NCBI RefSeq assembly: GCF_030272615.1 | Contig: NC_081414.1 | Span: 820,755,896 to 820,811,895 of the forward strand | Length of the DNA: 56,000 bases | Direction of reading: 5' to 3' | Origin: Cryptomeria japonica | Taxonomy: Eukaryota > Streptophyta > Pinopsida > Cupressales > Cupressaceae | Shown here: positions 20,886 through 32,180 of the stretch, piece by piece | How positions within the stretch are numbered: the first letter of the stretch is position 1 | Layout of the letters: each line of letters starts with the position of its first letter | The notes under the pieces: generated by a model | Database searches by the model: none | What the model was told of the DNA's origin: nothing | What the model saw: the letters and a program-made list of their open reading frames with translations, nothing else | Program-made: the position numbers and the translations under genes

Positions 20886-22430
20886 CGAAACCCCCAATTA
20901 ATATATATTTTTTTTCATCATTTTTTTTTGAATGGTTATTTTTTGTTTCTGTGTTTTTTTTTTTTTTTTTTTCCAATTTCAACTTAACAATAAATTTTTT
21001 AAAATAATATAAACGAAATACCCAAAAATGTAAAAACCCCCATTTTCCATTTGTTACAGTCACAGACATTTTTCTGTTCCAGAATGTTAAGGGTTTAAAA
21101 AAAAAATAGAAGAATTTGATGAATAACCACCCAATCTAAACAAATATTTGGGCATAAGGCAATTCATTTCTCACACAAAGATCCTACAATAAGCCAATCT
21201 TTAACAATTTCTACTATGAAACTTACTCATGAACAATCAATGGAAAATTTGAAAACCATATTTTCAAGAAGAACATTCAAAACCCCTTTTTTTTAAATAA
21301 ACATTTTAATCAAATTGATGAACAGATTCCTACCTCAATAAGCATTCCTGGAAGAATTTTGAAGATGAGCCCCCAAATTTGCAGCTGTAAAAATCCATCT
21401 TTTTCCAAAATCTCCCCATCTCCCTTCCAACATTTTTTTTTTCAAAGGAAAATAATGCTCCCAAATTTTTTTCCCAACCTAGGTTAAAATAATCCCATTT
21501 GACCTAATTTCTAATTTCCAAATTTAAGCCCTTTTTAAAATAAAAAGAACTAATAATTCTTTTCAACTACTAAATTAATTTAACTTGATTTTCTAATTAA
21601 TATGCCTCTCTCTTATTTAATTTTAAATTTTAATTTCTCAATATTAATTTAGGCCTACATTATACTTCGAACTATTGACCAGGGTAAAGCATTTAAATTA
21701 AATTAATTTCCAAAATCAACCTTTTACACTATATCAACTTTACAAATTAAAAATAATTTTCTTTAAATAATAAAATTTACCCTTTCGTTTTCCAAAATGC
21801 AAAAGTGGTTAAATTATTTCTATTTCCAAATGACTTTAAATCTTCCTTTAAAAAAAACGCATAACTAATTAAATTCGTTATTTAAAATTAACTATTAAAT
21901 TAAACTCGCTACACATAATAAAGCGATCTTTTAAATAAATGACTAATCTTATGAAGGAAACCTATTTATTTTAATTCCTCAACTACTAATGCATAAATGA
22001 ACACATTAATTCAATTTAAATACTTAAGCTTGCTAAAAATATAAATAAAGCGATCTCTTAAATTAACGATTAATCATATAAAAGAAAACTATCTATTTTA
22101 AATTTCTCAATTACTAATGCGTACATCCACACATTAAATTGCATTAAATACTTAAGATAAAATACTCCATTCCCCACACGCATGGCACACAAACCAAGAA
22201 ATTCCACCAATCACACGTCACGCAACCCAAACGAAGAGAAAACCCTACGGACCACACACGACGCTCACCTGACCATGGCTAAGGCAAGACGAGAGTTTTA
22301 TGACCCCCAAATCTGAATTCTAAGGATGAAGGAGGTATACTCAACCCTGTGAATCCCGAAGGAGATGAACCTCGCCCTAGGCGGTGTTGTACCTGCAATC
22401 TCTTGCACCCATGAATCACGCAAGCATACA

Positions 22431-22450
22431 TATATATATATATATATATA
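22431..22450. repeat. (TA)10 microsatellite
   Basis: Uninterrupted TA repeat within the solo LTR. Confidence 0.9.
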
Positions 22451-22673
22451 CATATTCAATGAAGGCGTTAGCTCAAGATTTATAACAAGAATTGGGGAAC
22501 AATTACATTTACACAAGAATCGATGCAAAAACACAATAATAGGTACACACAGTATTCGTATCATCTAATCTACAACATTACATAATGGTAAATCCACCAT
22601 TCAAGAATGCCACATAGGAAATCCACCAAGGTCAAACGGGTTTTACAAGGCCGACTAGGGTAGGGGCATTACA

Positions 22674-22678
22674 GTATA
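22674..22678. repeat. Target duplication of solo LTR, right
   Basis: GTATA, matching 18099-18103. Confidence 0.85.
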
Positions 22679-23056
22679 CACAATATGAGAACTAGATAGT
22701 TGAAAAATATACACCATATGAGTTACATGTAATGAACAAATTGGATCACATTTCAAGACATATACACAATGAACAAGTTTGATCACATTTCAATAGAAAA
22801 TAACTAAGTTTCAAGAATATCAAGTTTCATATATATCAATGAACAAATTGGATTGAATACCAAGTTTCATATATATCAAAATGAACAATAATCATGTACA
22901 TATCAAAATATGGAATAGATGCAAAATCATAATAGTTACAAAAATGTGGCATGTGCCATGTCTGTTAAAGTTGATATATACATATACAAATGTCGAATAT
23001 ATAAAAAAATTGGTCGTTCAATTACCACAACTACAACTACATGTCTCTATTAGTAT
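22679..23056. other. Non-coding, short dispersed repeats
   Basis: ATGAACAAATTGGAT and CAAGTTTCATATATATCAA each occur twice or more between 22734 and 22885. No gene seen; this is the 3' flank of the - strand gene that follows. Confidence 0.45.
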
Positions 23057-25790
23057 CTATGACTGTGATGGATCATCAAAATTGAGCCTCTTCGAAGCAG
23101 TACGTGGCTCTGCAGGTGGCTGCACAAGGACATGAATTCAAATGTCGAATCAGATATATTTTCTCAATATAACATCAAAATAACTAAATACTAAACTCTA
23201 AATTGTTTGAAGTTGAAATGTTGATTATGCCATCTCTGTCTTTTGCAATTGGGTGAGGCTGAGGATCCATGGGGTGTCCTGAAGGGGGTTGTAACTGGTA
23301 AAACAACATTAATACAAGTTAATAACATATATGTCAAATAACACATAATAACTAAAAATGAATAGACTAAAAAACTAAAGCATACCATAGCCTCAGATGG
23401 ATGTGCTGTGGTCGTAGGAGGTAAATTCATAGATGAATCAGTTATGATCATTTCCTATATCCATGGTAAGTGATCCAAAAGGAGTTAACAAGAGGGTTTC
23501 AACTCCGTTGTGCACTCAGTGAAAAGGACTTGATCTAAGACAGACATACCTTTTCCCTTTGTCGTGTTGGATCTCATATTATATGTGTAGGACTTCTAAT
23601 GAAATGGAATGGTAGAACATCAGTAGGAAGTTTGGAAGGGGGTTGTAATAGGTTAACAATAATTATACAAGTTAATAACCCAAAGTTGTTGAAAAACTAG
23701 ATAGAACAAATATTTTTAACATATGTAGAACAAATGCACACCAAAGCCTCGTATAGTTCTCCTATAACCTTAAGAGGCCTAGTCGAATCTGATGTAGCTA
23801 TTACTATTTCTTGTATGAAAAATGATAACATATGATATAGACATAAAATGATTTAGCTAGTTTGAACAAGCAAGAATGCAATCCAAAGTGAATAGGAAGA
23901 TATCACCTCTTCCCTCTGCCGAACCTCATCGACAACAGGTGCATTCATTAATTCCATAAACCCCATATGTTTCTATATATAGAACAAATAAATTAAGTGC
24001 ATTTATCAATATCTACATATACATGTTTAATCATAATACATTTCAACAAATAAATTTAAATTGTATTGAATTACCTTTTATCATTTGGGTGTTCGAGAGG
24101 ATATCTTTTTCTACCTCGGAGGGCTAGAGGATGTCTTTCTCACATGAGATGTCCTCAAGGTAGGTGGGGTAAACTAACATAAGGGAAAAAAACATGTATT
24201 TAATATATCACTTAAGTAAAAAATATATAAATCTAAATGGCACTACATATCTATCTTGGCCAAAGTCAATGGCTGAAAGCATGATATCATCAAGTTGGGA
24301 CATCTCAGCCCCTGATAAGCCCTATAAAACACCAAGTAATGATACATATAATTAACAGAAGATATTTTGAAACCAATGTATTATTATATTTTTAACAAAT
24401 TTACAAATATTTACCTCTGGTGGCGAAACTACTCGTGATCGTGGAGTTGACTGAAAAGTATGTGGTGTACTCCCACCACCTGTTGCACCCTGAAATGCAT
24501 TTTATTTATGTGTCACTTTAAATTGTTCTAAAAATAAAAACTCATTTCTTTTTATAAGATTTAGTCACTTAATTGATAATATGTCATAAACAGAATTAAA
24601 CACACCTGTGTCTGATAGAGAGGGTACAACATACTGATCAGGTCATCGGTGAGGGCCACATCCTGTGCAATGGAAGCATGGCATCTACTCCTACCACATG
24701 TACATGAATGAGATGTCGAACCATCCTCATCCACGTTAGTGTCTACACCAGAACCTACACCCTGGTAGGTGGTGCACATATGCTAAATGGGCTGGCCCAT
24801 GCCAAATGATGCATGAGGTGATGTTGGTGAAGGAGGTGCCGTTGATGAAGGAGGAGCTACAGGTGCTGGTACATCCTCTGCTCTGACCAACTATGTGCCA
24901 TGTTGAACAATGACATCAGTCAATGATTTAGCTGCCTAAAGAGTCTATAATTCCATAGACTCCTTCAAGGATATAGGGACAGTGACATGAACCATGGGTT
25001 TAGGAGCTATTCACCTTCTATGCTGTGGCTGTACCACCCTATGGGCCCCAAGTCTATCTTGCGCATAGCCTCTCCCTCTACCCTGAAATTGCCGGATGTC
25101 AAAGTAGTTCAGCTTCTTGTCGAGGATAAACTCACAATACAACTTTCTCAAAAAATATAGAGGCACCTCCTAATTATTACAAGGTGGTTGGTCAAAGACC
25201 ATATACCACCTATCCCAAAAAGCTTCTTTCAGCCCAACATGAACACACCAATGTATAGGAAACCGAGTCGTATTTAGTTCTAGGTTGTTACTAGTAACAA
25301 GATCAGTGAAAGAGCACATATGTCAGCTTTAAGTATGCCCTTTTTTTTCACTTGATCATATGAAAACCCATCCGCATACAATGTTTGACATCTATCCCTC
25401 CATGAACCCTATTTCTTAACCTCCCTAGATACCTCATTTGCACTATTGGCCATTGTTTATAGCGTTCTGGCAAGGGTTGAGTGGTGCTCAAGCCTAGAGG
25501 ACCTAAACCTATTCACCAATATATAAATTTGGGCACTATTTTGTGTAAGGCGATTGATGAGATCCTCTTGTGTGGCATCTACACGATCTAATGGAAGACG
25601 TGGAGGGTTTTCGGGTGGCGGTGGTTGTTGAGGAGCAACTTTTTGAGGATTTTGTGGTTGTGGAGCAACATCTTGAGGGTTTTCTTGTTTCCCATGTGTA
25701 ATATTTACAAGTTTGCTTGCGTTGCTTGTGCAGGAGGAGGTCTTTGTTGTCTATTTCATTTTTGGGGATTGCTTGAATAATTTGACATCA
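23057..25790 (-). pseudogene. Decayed gene of about ten exons, unknown product
   Basis: The large first exon (about 25790-24606) starts at MSNYSSNPQK. It has a Pro/Gln-rich part (ENPQDVAPQPQNPQKVAP), then LDRVDATQEDLINRLTQN, a basic/aromatic region (FPIHWCVHVGLKEAFWDRWY, LDKKLNYFDIRQFQGRGRGY), a Pro/Ser-rich linker and a Cys/His cluster (SHSCTCGRSRC). It carries several stops and shifts. Smaller exons with AG/GT borders follow at 24489-24415, 24321-24250, about 24150-24077 (weak), 23972-23907, 23809-23742, 23595-23550, 23454-23386, about 23294-23225, and 23119-23057, ending TASKRLNFDDPSQS and TAG. The exon chain is my reading from splice borders and amino-acid character. No catalytic domain is recognised. 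It may be the accessory gene of a DNA transposon, or a host-gene copy. Confidence 0.5.
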
Positions 25791-26104
25791 AATTAATAAA
25801 AACAAAACTTAAGTCAATTAAAAAACCCTACTTCAATTAAAATGCAAACAAAAATAATCAAACCAATCAAATCTTATCTGTTCGACGGGGTGCCATTGTT
25901 GAAAATTGCTCTTAATGTTGGAAAAATCCAAAATGATTACAAACCTGTGTAGTTTCTTTGGTTTTTTGGCTTCCTTTCGCTGTTGTTCCATGAGTTTTGG
26001 TGCTGAAAATGGCCAAAACCCGTGGGCTACCAAAAAAAATAATTGGGCCACTTTTCTGTTCACCATCTTGGTGCCCTTACTCGTTAAGAAAAAAATATTA
26101 ATCA
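25791..26104. other. Probable 5' flank of the - strand gene
   Basis: A short - strand frame, MAPRRTDK, at 25893 could be a first coding exon with a mutated donor (ACAG|ATAAGA). Otherwise no feature. Confidence 0.3.
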
Positions 26105-26428
26105 AACTCAAGAATAGGAAGAGGTTGAGAAAGATCAAGAACAACAAGAGCCCCATACTCCTATTCTTAGAAGGCCCACAAGACAACAAAATCTAGTTGT
26201 CAAGTATAGCCCACTAGATTTTCGTTGTATATTTTCTTTATTAAGTATTAATGATTAGCCTAGATCCTATAGGAAAGATATTTTAGTAGATGAATATTGT
26301 TATTCTTGGCAACAAGCCATGCTAGAGGAGATGATGACTTTAGAATCATGTGATACATGGGATATTTTTTCCCAAAGGAAGAAAAGCCATTGGTTGTAAA
26401 TAGGCTACAAAAATAAATTTGGAGCTGA

Positions 26429-27215
26429 TGCAGTCACCGTTAGGAGGGACCTCAATAAGATCTATCCAGACTGTGCAACAAGAGTAAGCACAAAGAAAGC
26501 AAGACAAGATGATGGAGGCAATGTAGAATGGAATGAATTAGATCATGAAAACTGATTACAAATAACCGGTAACATCCAGACTACAAGATTCAACTCACTA
26601 GCTTGCTACATACATGCTCAATTACAGAATTGGTTAACTTCGGACCTCTAAATATTAAGATACATCTTCTATATTCTCTCTAATAAATTATGATGCTTAA
26701 TTACATTTATTTATATGGTCTAGAGGGATCCACATCGTCCCAAGAGGGATTAAATGCCAAAGAACAAGATCAAACGTGTAAAATCACCAGGTCGACCTTT
26801 ACCAATGAAAATCCTCTAGAAAATCCAAAGGAAGAAGTGTGGATCAGAGGGAAGGTTGGACACATGCCAAGGAACATTGGAATCAATGAACTGAAGCTCT
26901 GCAAGCTATGAAAAGGATCTGCAAGATTCACCAATAACAAATAGGTCCAAACGGTTTTGGTGTTCTAAGCCAAAAAACTGTCTTGGAATCTAGAAGCGAT
27001 AACTTGTTGGAAAATAATCCAAATGTCCCATGGTTCAGGAATAGAAGATAATCATGATTACAAGAAAAATACAACTCTACAAGACCTGGTGAGCAAACAC
27101 AATAAAATGCAGGAAGAAATGCTAAAACTACAAAATAGAAAACAAACTGAAAAGAAATGTTTTTGGTTTATGCATGATTGCCAAGAACTGGGGATGTTCT
27201 TGCATCAGGAGAAGA
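26429..27215. mobile_element. Unidentified ~790-bp insertion in copia RT
   Basis: Copia coding breaks after KFGAD at about 26428 and resumes with GSLEKYK at about 27216, exactly where a copia RT would be continuous. The insert has no copia, LTR or transposase motif. Its ends carry CTGATGCA (about 26423-26430) and TGCATCAG (about 27201-27208), inverted to each other. No clean target duplication is seen (GATG left, GACG right at best). It holds short open frames of no recognised kind. Confidence 0.5.
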
Positions 27216-28083
27216 CGGTTCATTGGAAAAGTACAAAGATAGATTGGTAGCTAAGGGCTACTTCCAGAGAGAGAGAGAGAGTTAATTTTGGTGAGATTGT
27301 CTCTCCTGTTGCTAAATTATCTTCTATTAGATTGCTTTTATCAATTATTGCCACTAATGATCTTAAGATTGATCAAATTGATGTTAAAAATACTTTATTG
27401 CATGAAGAATTGGAAGAGGAAAATTATATGCAACAACCTAAAGGATTTGAGGTAAAAAGAAATGAACACTTGGTTTGCAAGTTAAAATAGTCTCTTTATG
27501 GTTTAAAATAGTCTCCTCGAATGTGGTATCAAAAAATTAATTCATTTGTCATGAAATTGGGTTTTGTTTGAAGTGAAGAAGATCACCATGTATATATTAA
27601 ATGTATTAATGATCATATTCTAATCATTGTCTTGTATGTGGATGATATGCTTCTTATCAGTAATTCTAAGGCAATGGTTAGTGAGATAAAAGCTAAACTT
27701 TTAGGGGCATTTGATATGAAAGATTTCGGATCTACAAGGTATACACTTGGTATGAAAATCAAAAGAGATCAAATAAACATAAAGCACTGGTTGTCACAAA
27801 GTATGTTGATATTATTTTGAACAAATTTAGTATGCAAGATTGTAAACTGGTAATAATTACTTTAGTGGTTGGAACTAAGCTTTAATTAGATATGTATCCT
27901 AAGAATGATGATGATTTGGAGGATATGTCTAATGTACCTTATGCTAGTGTGGTAGGAAGTTTAATGCATGCAATGGTTTGCACTAGACTAGATATTGCAC
28001 AAGTAGTAGGAGTTTTAAGCAGGCTTATGTCCAAACCTCGTAGATAACATTGAAATTATGTTAAAAGGGTGCTTAGATATTTG

Positions 28084-28088
28084 CAAGG
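28084..28088. repeat. Target duplication of copia element, left
   Basis: CAAGG, matching 35756-35760. The host copia RT/RNase H reading passes through it. Confidence 0.9.
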
Positions 28089-29600
28089 TGTTGGCATTTG
28101 GCACTATAACAGACAAGGAGAGATTGTTGGCATTTCAATAAGGATATTGAGAAGGTTGTTGATGATTATGGATATAACTGATTAAGGATGTTTACTATCT
28201 TAATATTATTATTTTGTCATTGATGTCAAGAAATTGATTTTCTAATTCAGTATGATGTTGCCATATCTTGAGAAGTATGATTTGATGAGTATAAAGATGT
28301 CGGTAAAAGACATAGAAAGAATATGATGAATAAGAGGAGAAATAAGTTATTCAATGGGCAACTATTACCGAGCTAGACAATGATGAGATCATGATGATTA
28401 GATTGTTTTGATATCCTACATATGTTATTGATTGAAAGGTTAATACTATACTATGTTACCGAGAAAAGAACCTAGTTGGTAAACCCTAAGGAAGCTACTC
28501 GGTAAACCCTAAGGTTATTGCTATCAGTTAATGAAGGTAGAATATCTACCGAGTGAAGTTTAGTATTTACCGAGTTGCAACCGAGTAATAACAGAATACA
28601 TTAAATGATTACATGCATTATTTAATGAAGGAAGCTAATGAGCTAGCTATTATTAAATGATTGGTATGCCGTGAATGAAGTTTGTTAAAGAATCTATGGC
28701 AAAGGAAAATCGACAGGAAGATCTACAGCTTAGATTGAACCGCAATACCCTAGCACAAGTTCCAATAAATGTATGCAAGTTCCGAGGCAGGGTAAAATGT
28801 TTTCAGATCAAAGGATACATTGAGCCTAGACAAAGTTTGAAGATTTGATGGCTATGATTGATCATGGGAAATGTGATGAAGGAAATTAAGCGGTTGGTGA
28901 ATTGTTTATAAATAGGGATCTGTTGATAAACAATGTATGCGGGCAAGTGTATGCACAGGGATGCTACATAGTGATTACCGAGCATAGAAGCTTGAAGATC
29001 TATTTTGAATAATAGAGTATAGAGCCCAATAGATGGACAAGATTAGTTCTATGTCTATATTGTATTGAGCAAATAAGAATCTGCTTTAGCATTTTAGATG
29101 TGAAGTTGCAGATAGATTTTTATTACTGTTATTTTGTGAAGTGACAGAAAATCTCTTAACCGAGTGGACTTACAAACCCTCTAGCAAGGTGACATTTCTG
29201 ATTAAGTGTTTGAAATCCTTTAACAAGGCCACTTCTAACAAGGTGAAGATCCTAACAGATCTGAGGGAAATCCCTTAACCGGGTCACATCTAGCAACGTG
29301 TTTGTAATCTTTAACAGGATTTGCTTTTAACTGAGCATATTCTAGAAGAGTATATTTCTTACTAGGTGCGAAATCCCACAGTGGTTTTTCCCTATTTGGG
29401 TTTCCACGTTAAATCTGGTGTTATGATGTTTATATGCTTTTGAGTTTGCATGTTTAGCAGTTTTTGGTTATATTACTGATGTATATGTTACCGAGGTTGA
29501 ATCTGAAGTTTTTATGGAAGATTAAGTTTGTATGATTCACCCCCCCCTCTCATCTTATTAGCTTGACATCTGTACTTATCTTTAAGTATCAGAACTATCA
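28089..29600 (+). repeat. 5' LTR
   Basis: Starts TGTTGGCATTTGG and ends AGAACTATCA directly before the PBS. It contains several ACCGAG motifs, two AAACCCTAAGG motifs and a TATA box. Before the 3' end there is a run CACCCCCCCCTCTCAT. Confidence 0.9.
28907..28914 (+). promoter_or_regulatory. TATA box of the 5' LTR
   Basis: TTTATAAATAGGG. The same box is kept in the 3' LTR (near 35040) and in the related LTR at 50830, which supports a promoter role. Transcription would start about 30 bp downstream. Confidence 0.6.
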
Positions 29601-29602
29601 AT

Positions 29603-29614
29603 TGGTATCAAAGC
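29603..29614 (+). other. Primer binding site
   Basis: TGGTATCAAAGC two bases after the LTR. The usual plant initiator-Met PBS is TGGTATCAGAGC, so there is one mismatch. Confidence 0.8.
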
Positions 29615-29665
29615 TTTGGACTCTGGAAGGAAAAGTTTAAAGGTACTTGAGGAAAAGATCCAAAG

Positions 29666-30597
29666 ATGTATAAGAGGGACGCATCAAAGTTGAACAAGTC
29701 AAGTTTCTCTACATGGCAGAAAAGGATGAAGTTGCATCTATCAGGAGTTGGAGAATATGCTATATATTATCTAGAGAATGAATTCATCACACCAAGCACC
29801 TATCCATTTACTATGGAAGAGATAAAAGCAAAGCAAGAACATATTCAAGCAATGATTGAAATAACATCTGCATTGATCGATTCAGAGTTTAATGATCTAG
29901 AAGGCTGCAATGATGCAAAGGCTATGTGGGACAAGCTCATATCTGTGTATGGAGGAGATGAACATGTTCAAAGAGAAAAAGTGGATTGTCTAAGAGGACA
30001 AATTGAATCTATGAGGATGAATGAAGGTGAGAACATAACCCAGTATAGTACAAGACTAAAGGAGATTGTGAATCAAATCAAAGGAGCAGGTGGAACTATT
30101 GAAGAAAAGGATATAACAAGTAAGTTGTTAAGAACCCTTCTACCGACTTATGCAATCCAAGTCTCTGCAATCAATGAATTGAGGTCTGTACCTAATATGC
30201 CAGTTTCTTTAGATGCTACTATTGGTAAGCTACATGCATTTGAGTTAAGTAACTTTGATAATAGTGGGTCATTGGTAAATAAAGTTGAATCTGCATTTAG
30301 TTCTTTTCATATTGGTGAATCTGATGATTACAATGATAGAATGAGTAAGTACACTAAAGGAGATCACAGTGAGCAAGTGAAAGATTTTGCAAGAACATGA
30401 AGGAAGTACACAAACTGTATGAGGAAATCAGAAAGCAATAAGAGTTTGAAGCACTATTAGCCAGAAGGTTACCGAGAGGCAATGGTAAGTATAAAGGAAA
30501 ACTACCTTTGAAATGTTTCAATTGTGATAAGATACGACATATGGCTTCTAATTGTCCTGACAAAGAATCTACTGAAAAGAGAGATTACTGAGATGAT
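29666..30597 (+). pseudogene. gag: copia gag
   Basis: The open frame starts at ATG 29666 (MYKRDASKLNKSSFSTWQKR) and runs 244 codons. It matches the gag type of copia elements: a Trp in the first 20 residues, then an AMWDKLISVYGG block and an EGENITQYSTRLKEIVNQI block. A frameshift near 30400 leads to the C-terminal part with a basic stretch and a zinc knuckle CFNCDKIRHMASNC (C-x2-C-x4-H-x4-C, 30514-30556). In-frame stops lie near 30440 and 30588. Gag would form the capsid of the element's cytoplasmic particle. Confidence 0.85.
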
Positions 30598-32180
30598 AGA
30601 CAAAAACATAATCATTATAGAGGACACCGAGACTTCAGAAGAAGAGATAGAAAGTCATGCTTAATAGCCGATGAGGAATCCAATAATGATAAATCAGATG
30701 AAACTGATACAGAGGAAGTAGTTTATGTGGCTATCAAAGATGGATCAGATGAAGAAAGGTATGAAGAAAAAGCCCTTATATCTCACATAAATACAAATGA
30801 TTCTTGGATTATAGATAGTGGATGATCACATCACATGACAGGTGATAAACACAAGTTTGTTATGTTAGAAGACTATGATGGAGGCTATCTAAGATTTGGT
30901 AATGATGTACCATGTCCGGTAAGAGGTAAAGGATCCATAACACTTCTTGATAATGCAAGATGCAATGATGTTTATTGGGTTGAAGGTTTGAAATACAATT
31001 TGTTGAGTGTAGCACAACTAAACAATACAGGATAGAAAATAGAATTTTAGAAAGGAATTGTCAAAGTTCATGACAAGCATGGAAAGTTAGCTGCTACCGG
31101 GACACAAACAAAAGGTAACACATTTCACCTTGACTCAACTCGGAATAAATGTCTATATGCAAAGATAGATGATACCTGGTTATGGCATAAAAGGTTTTGT
31201 CATGTAAATTTTGATAATCTGATCAAAATAAGCAAGAAGAACCGAGTAAGAGGTCTACCGAGTCTTGAAAAAATTGAGAATGCTATGTGTCGAGGATGCC
31301 AGATTGGTAAAATGACAAGATCAAGCTTTACAATTAAGTCTTACACTTTTAAGGGAATTTTAGATCTTGTGCACACTGATCTTTGTGGTCCTATTAAAGT
31401 TCAAAGTTATTATGGTGATAAATATTTTATATTATTTGTGGATGATTACTCAAGAATGATGTCAGTAATGTTTTTAAAAGAAAAATCAGAAGCTTTTCAA
31501 ATGTTTAAATGGTACAAGGAAAGAGTTGAAAATGAAACAAGAAGACAACTAAAATGTCGTAGATCAGATAGAGGGGGAGAGTTCAAATCTGATGAGTTCA
31601 ACTTATTTTGCAATGATCATGGTATTAAAAGACAAGTTTCTGCACCGAGAACTCCACAACAAAATGGAATTGCTGAGAGAAGAAATAGATCTATTGTGGA
31701 TTGTGCGAGAACCTTGATGATTGAAAAGAAAGTGCCACAAACATTTTGGAGAGAAGAGATAAGCACTGCAGTTTACACCCTGAACCGAGTACAACCGAAG
31801 AAAGGTACTTTGAAGACACCATATGAAATTTGGTATGACAAGAAACCTAATGTAAGTTATTTTAAAATCTTTGGAAGTAGATGCTATGTACACAAGGATG
31901 ATAGAAATGGAAAGTTTGATCAGAAAAGTGAAGAAGGAACATTTCTTGGTTATTCTTCTAGAAGTAAAGCATTTAAATGTCTGATCAAATCATCTAACAA
32001 AATAGTAGAAAGTGTAAATGTGAAAATTGATGAATTTGTAGAAAGAAATGATGAAGGAAATTCCAAGGAACCAGAAGATTATGATAAATTTGTCTATGTT
32101 CAACTGACAAGTCCTACCGAGAAACCTGCAGAAGGAAATGAAGAGAATATCCAGTTACTGAGTGATGAAAAGAACATCTA
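30598..32180 (+). pseudogene. pol: copia protease and integrase
   Basis: The protease active site WIIDSG is at 30804-30821 and is followed at once by TGA, where related elements have Cys. It is followed by SHHMTG and a 66-codon frame. The integrase zinc-binding part has HKRFCH (about 31187) and CRGCQIGK (31287). The catalytic core lies in one 298-codon frame (31285-32181) with HTDLCGP (first Asp), SDRGGEF (second Asp) and the TPQQNGIAERRNR region with the expected Glu. A GYSSRSKAFKC segment follows. Stops near 31035 and 31050 and the end at 32181 break the polyprotein. Confidence 0.85.

Larger units (their letters stand above)
18104..22673. mobile_element. Solo LTR of 4570 bp
   Basis: It begins TGTAATGCCCC and ends GGGGCATTACA, a perfect 11-bp terminal inverted repeat with canonical TG...CA ends, and is flanked on both sides by GTATA. 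No PBS, gag or pol lies inside or next to it, so it is best read as one LTR left after recombination between the two LTRs of an element. The length is unusual for an LTR. Among known plant elements, Ogre/Tat-type Ty3/gypsy LTRs reach this size, but the family here is an inference. Orientation cannot be decided because the ends are symmetrical. Contents: a degenerate ~39-bp repeat array, a GC-rich island, long T and A runs, and a (TA)n tract. Confidence 0.8.
26105..28088 (+). pseudogene. Old Ty1/copia element, integrase end and reverse transcriptase part (interrupted)
   Basis: 26105-26428 encodes the region linking integrase to reverse transcriptase and the start of RT (SWQQAMLEEM...TWDI, then KAIGCK). 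After a ~790-bp insertion, RT resumes at 27216 with GSLEKYKDRLVAKGYF, then SIRLLLSIIATNDLKIDQID, the LYVDDMLLI catalytic box near 27630-27656, and SVPYASVVGSLMHAM-like sequence. It stops at LRYLQG, where the 28-36 kb copia element inserted. A GA run at 27266-27281 lies in a damaged part. Several stops and at least one frameshift make it inactive. The remainder is at 35761-36350. Confidence 0.75.

Noticed and set aside
20547-20897. 116-codon Pro/Arg/Gly-rich frame on the - strand
   Set aside because: Follows from the GC-rich island; overlapping frames on both strands are equally open and there is no domain or codon signature.
25833-26189. 118-codon - strand frame with a hydrophobic Leu/Phe-rich stretch
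   Set aside because: Low-complexity AT-rich sequence that overlaps the start of the copia remnant on the other strand and is not supported by any exon structure.
26423-27208. Terminal inverted repeats of a DNA transposon around the ~790-bp insert
   Set aside because: Only 8 bp match, the left copy overlaps the host copia sequence, and there is no target duplication.
28490-28512. AAACCCTAAGG motifs resembling plant telomere repeats
   Set aside because: Only two or three copies, separated, recurring at the same place in each LTR of the family; they belong to the LTR.
31603-31893. Antisense frames across copia integrase and RT (also 47342-47632, 48543-48782, 52444-52689)
   Set aside because: They mirror the coding strand of conserved pol domains and recur in each copy for that reason.
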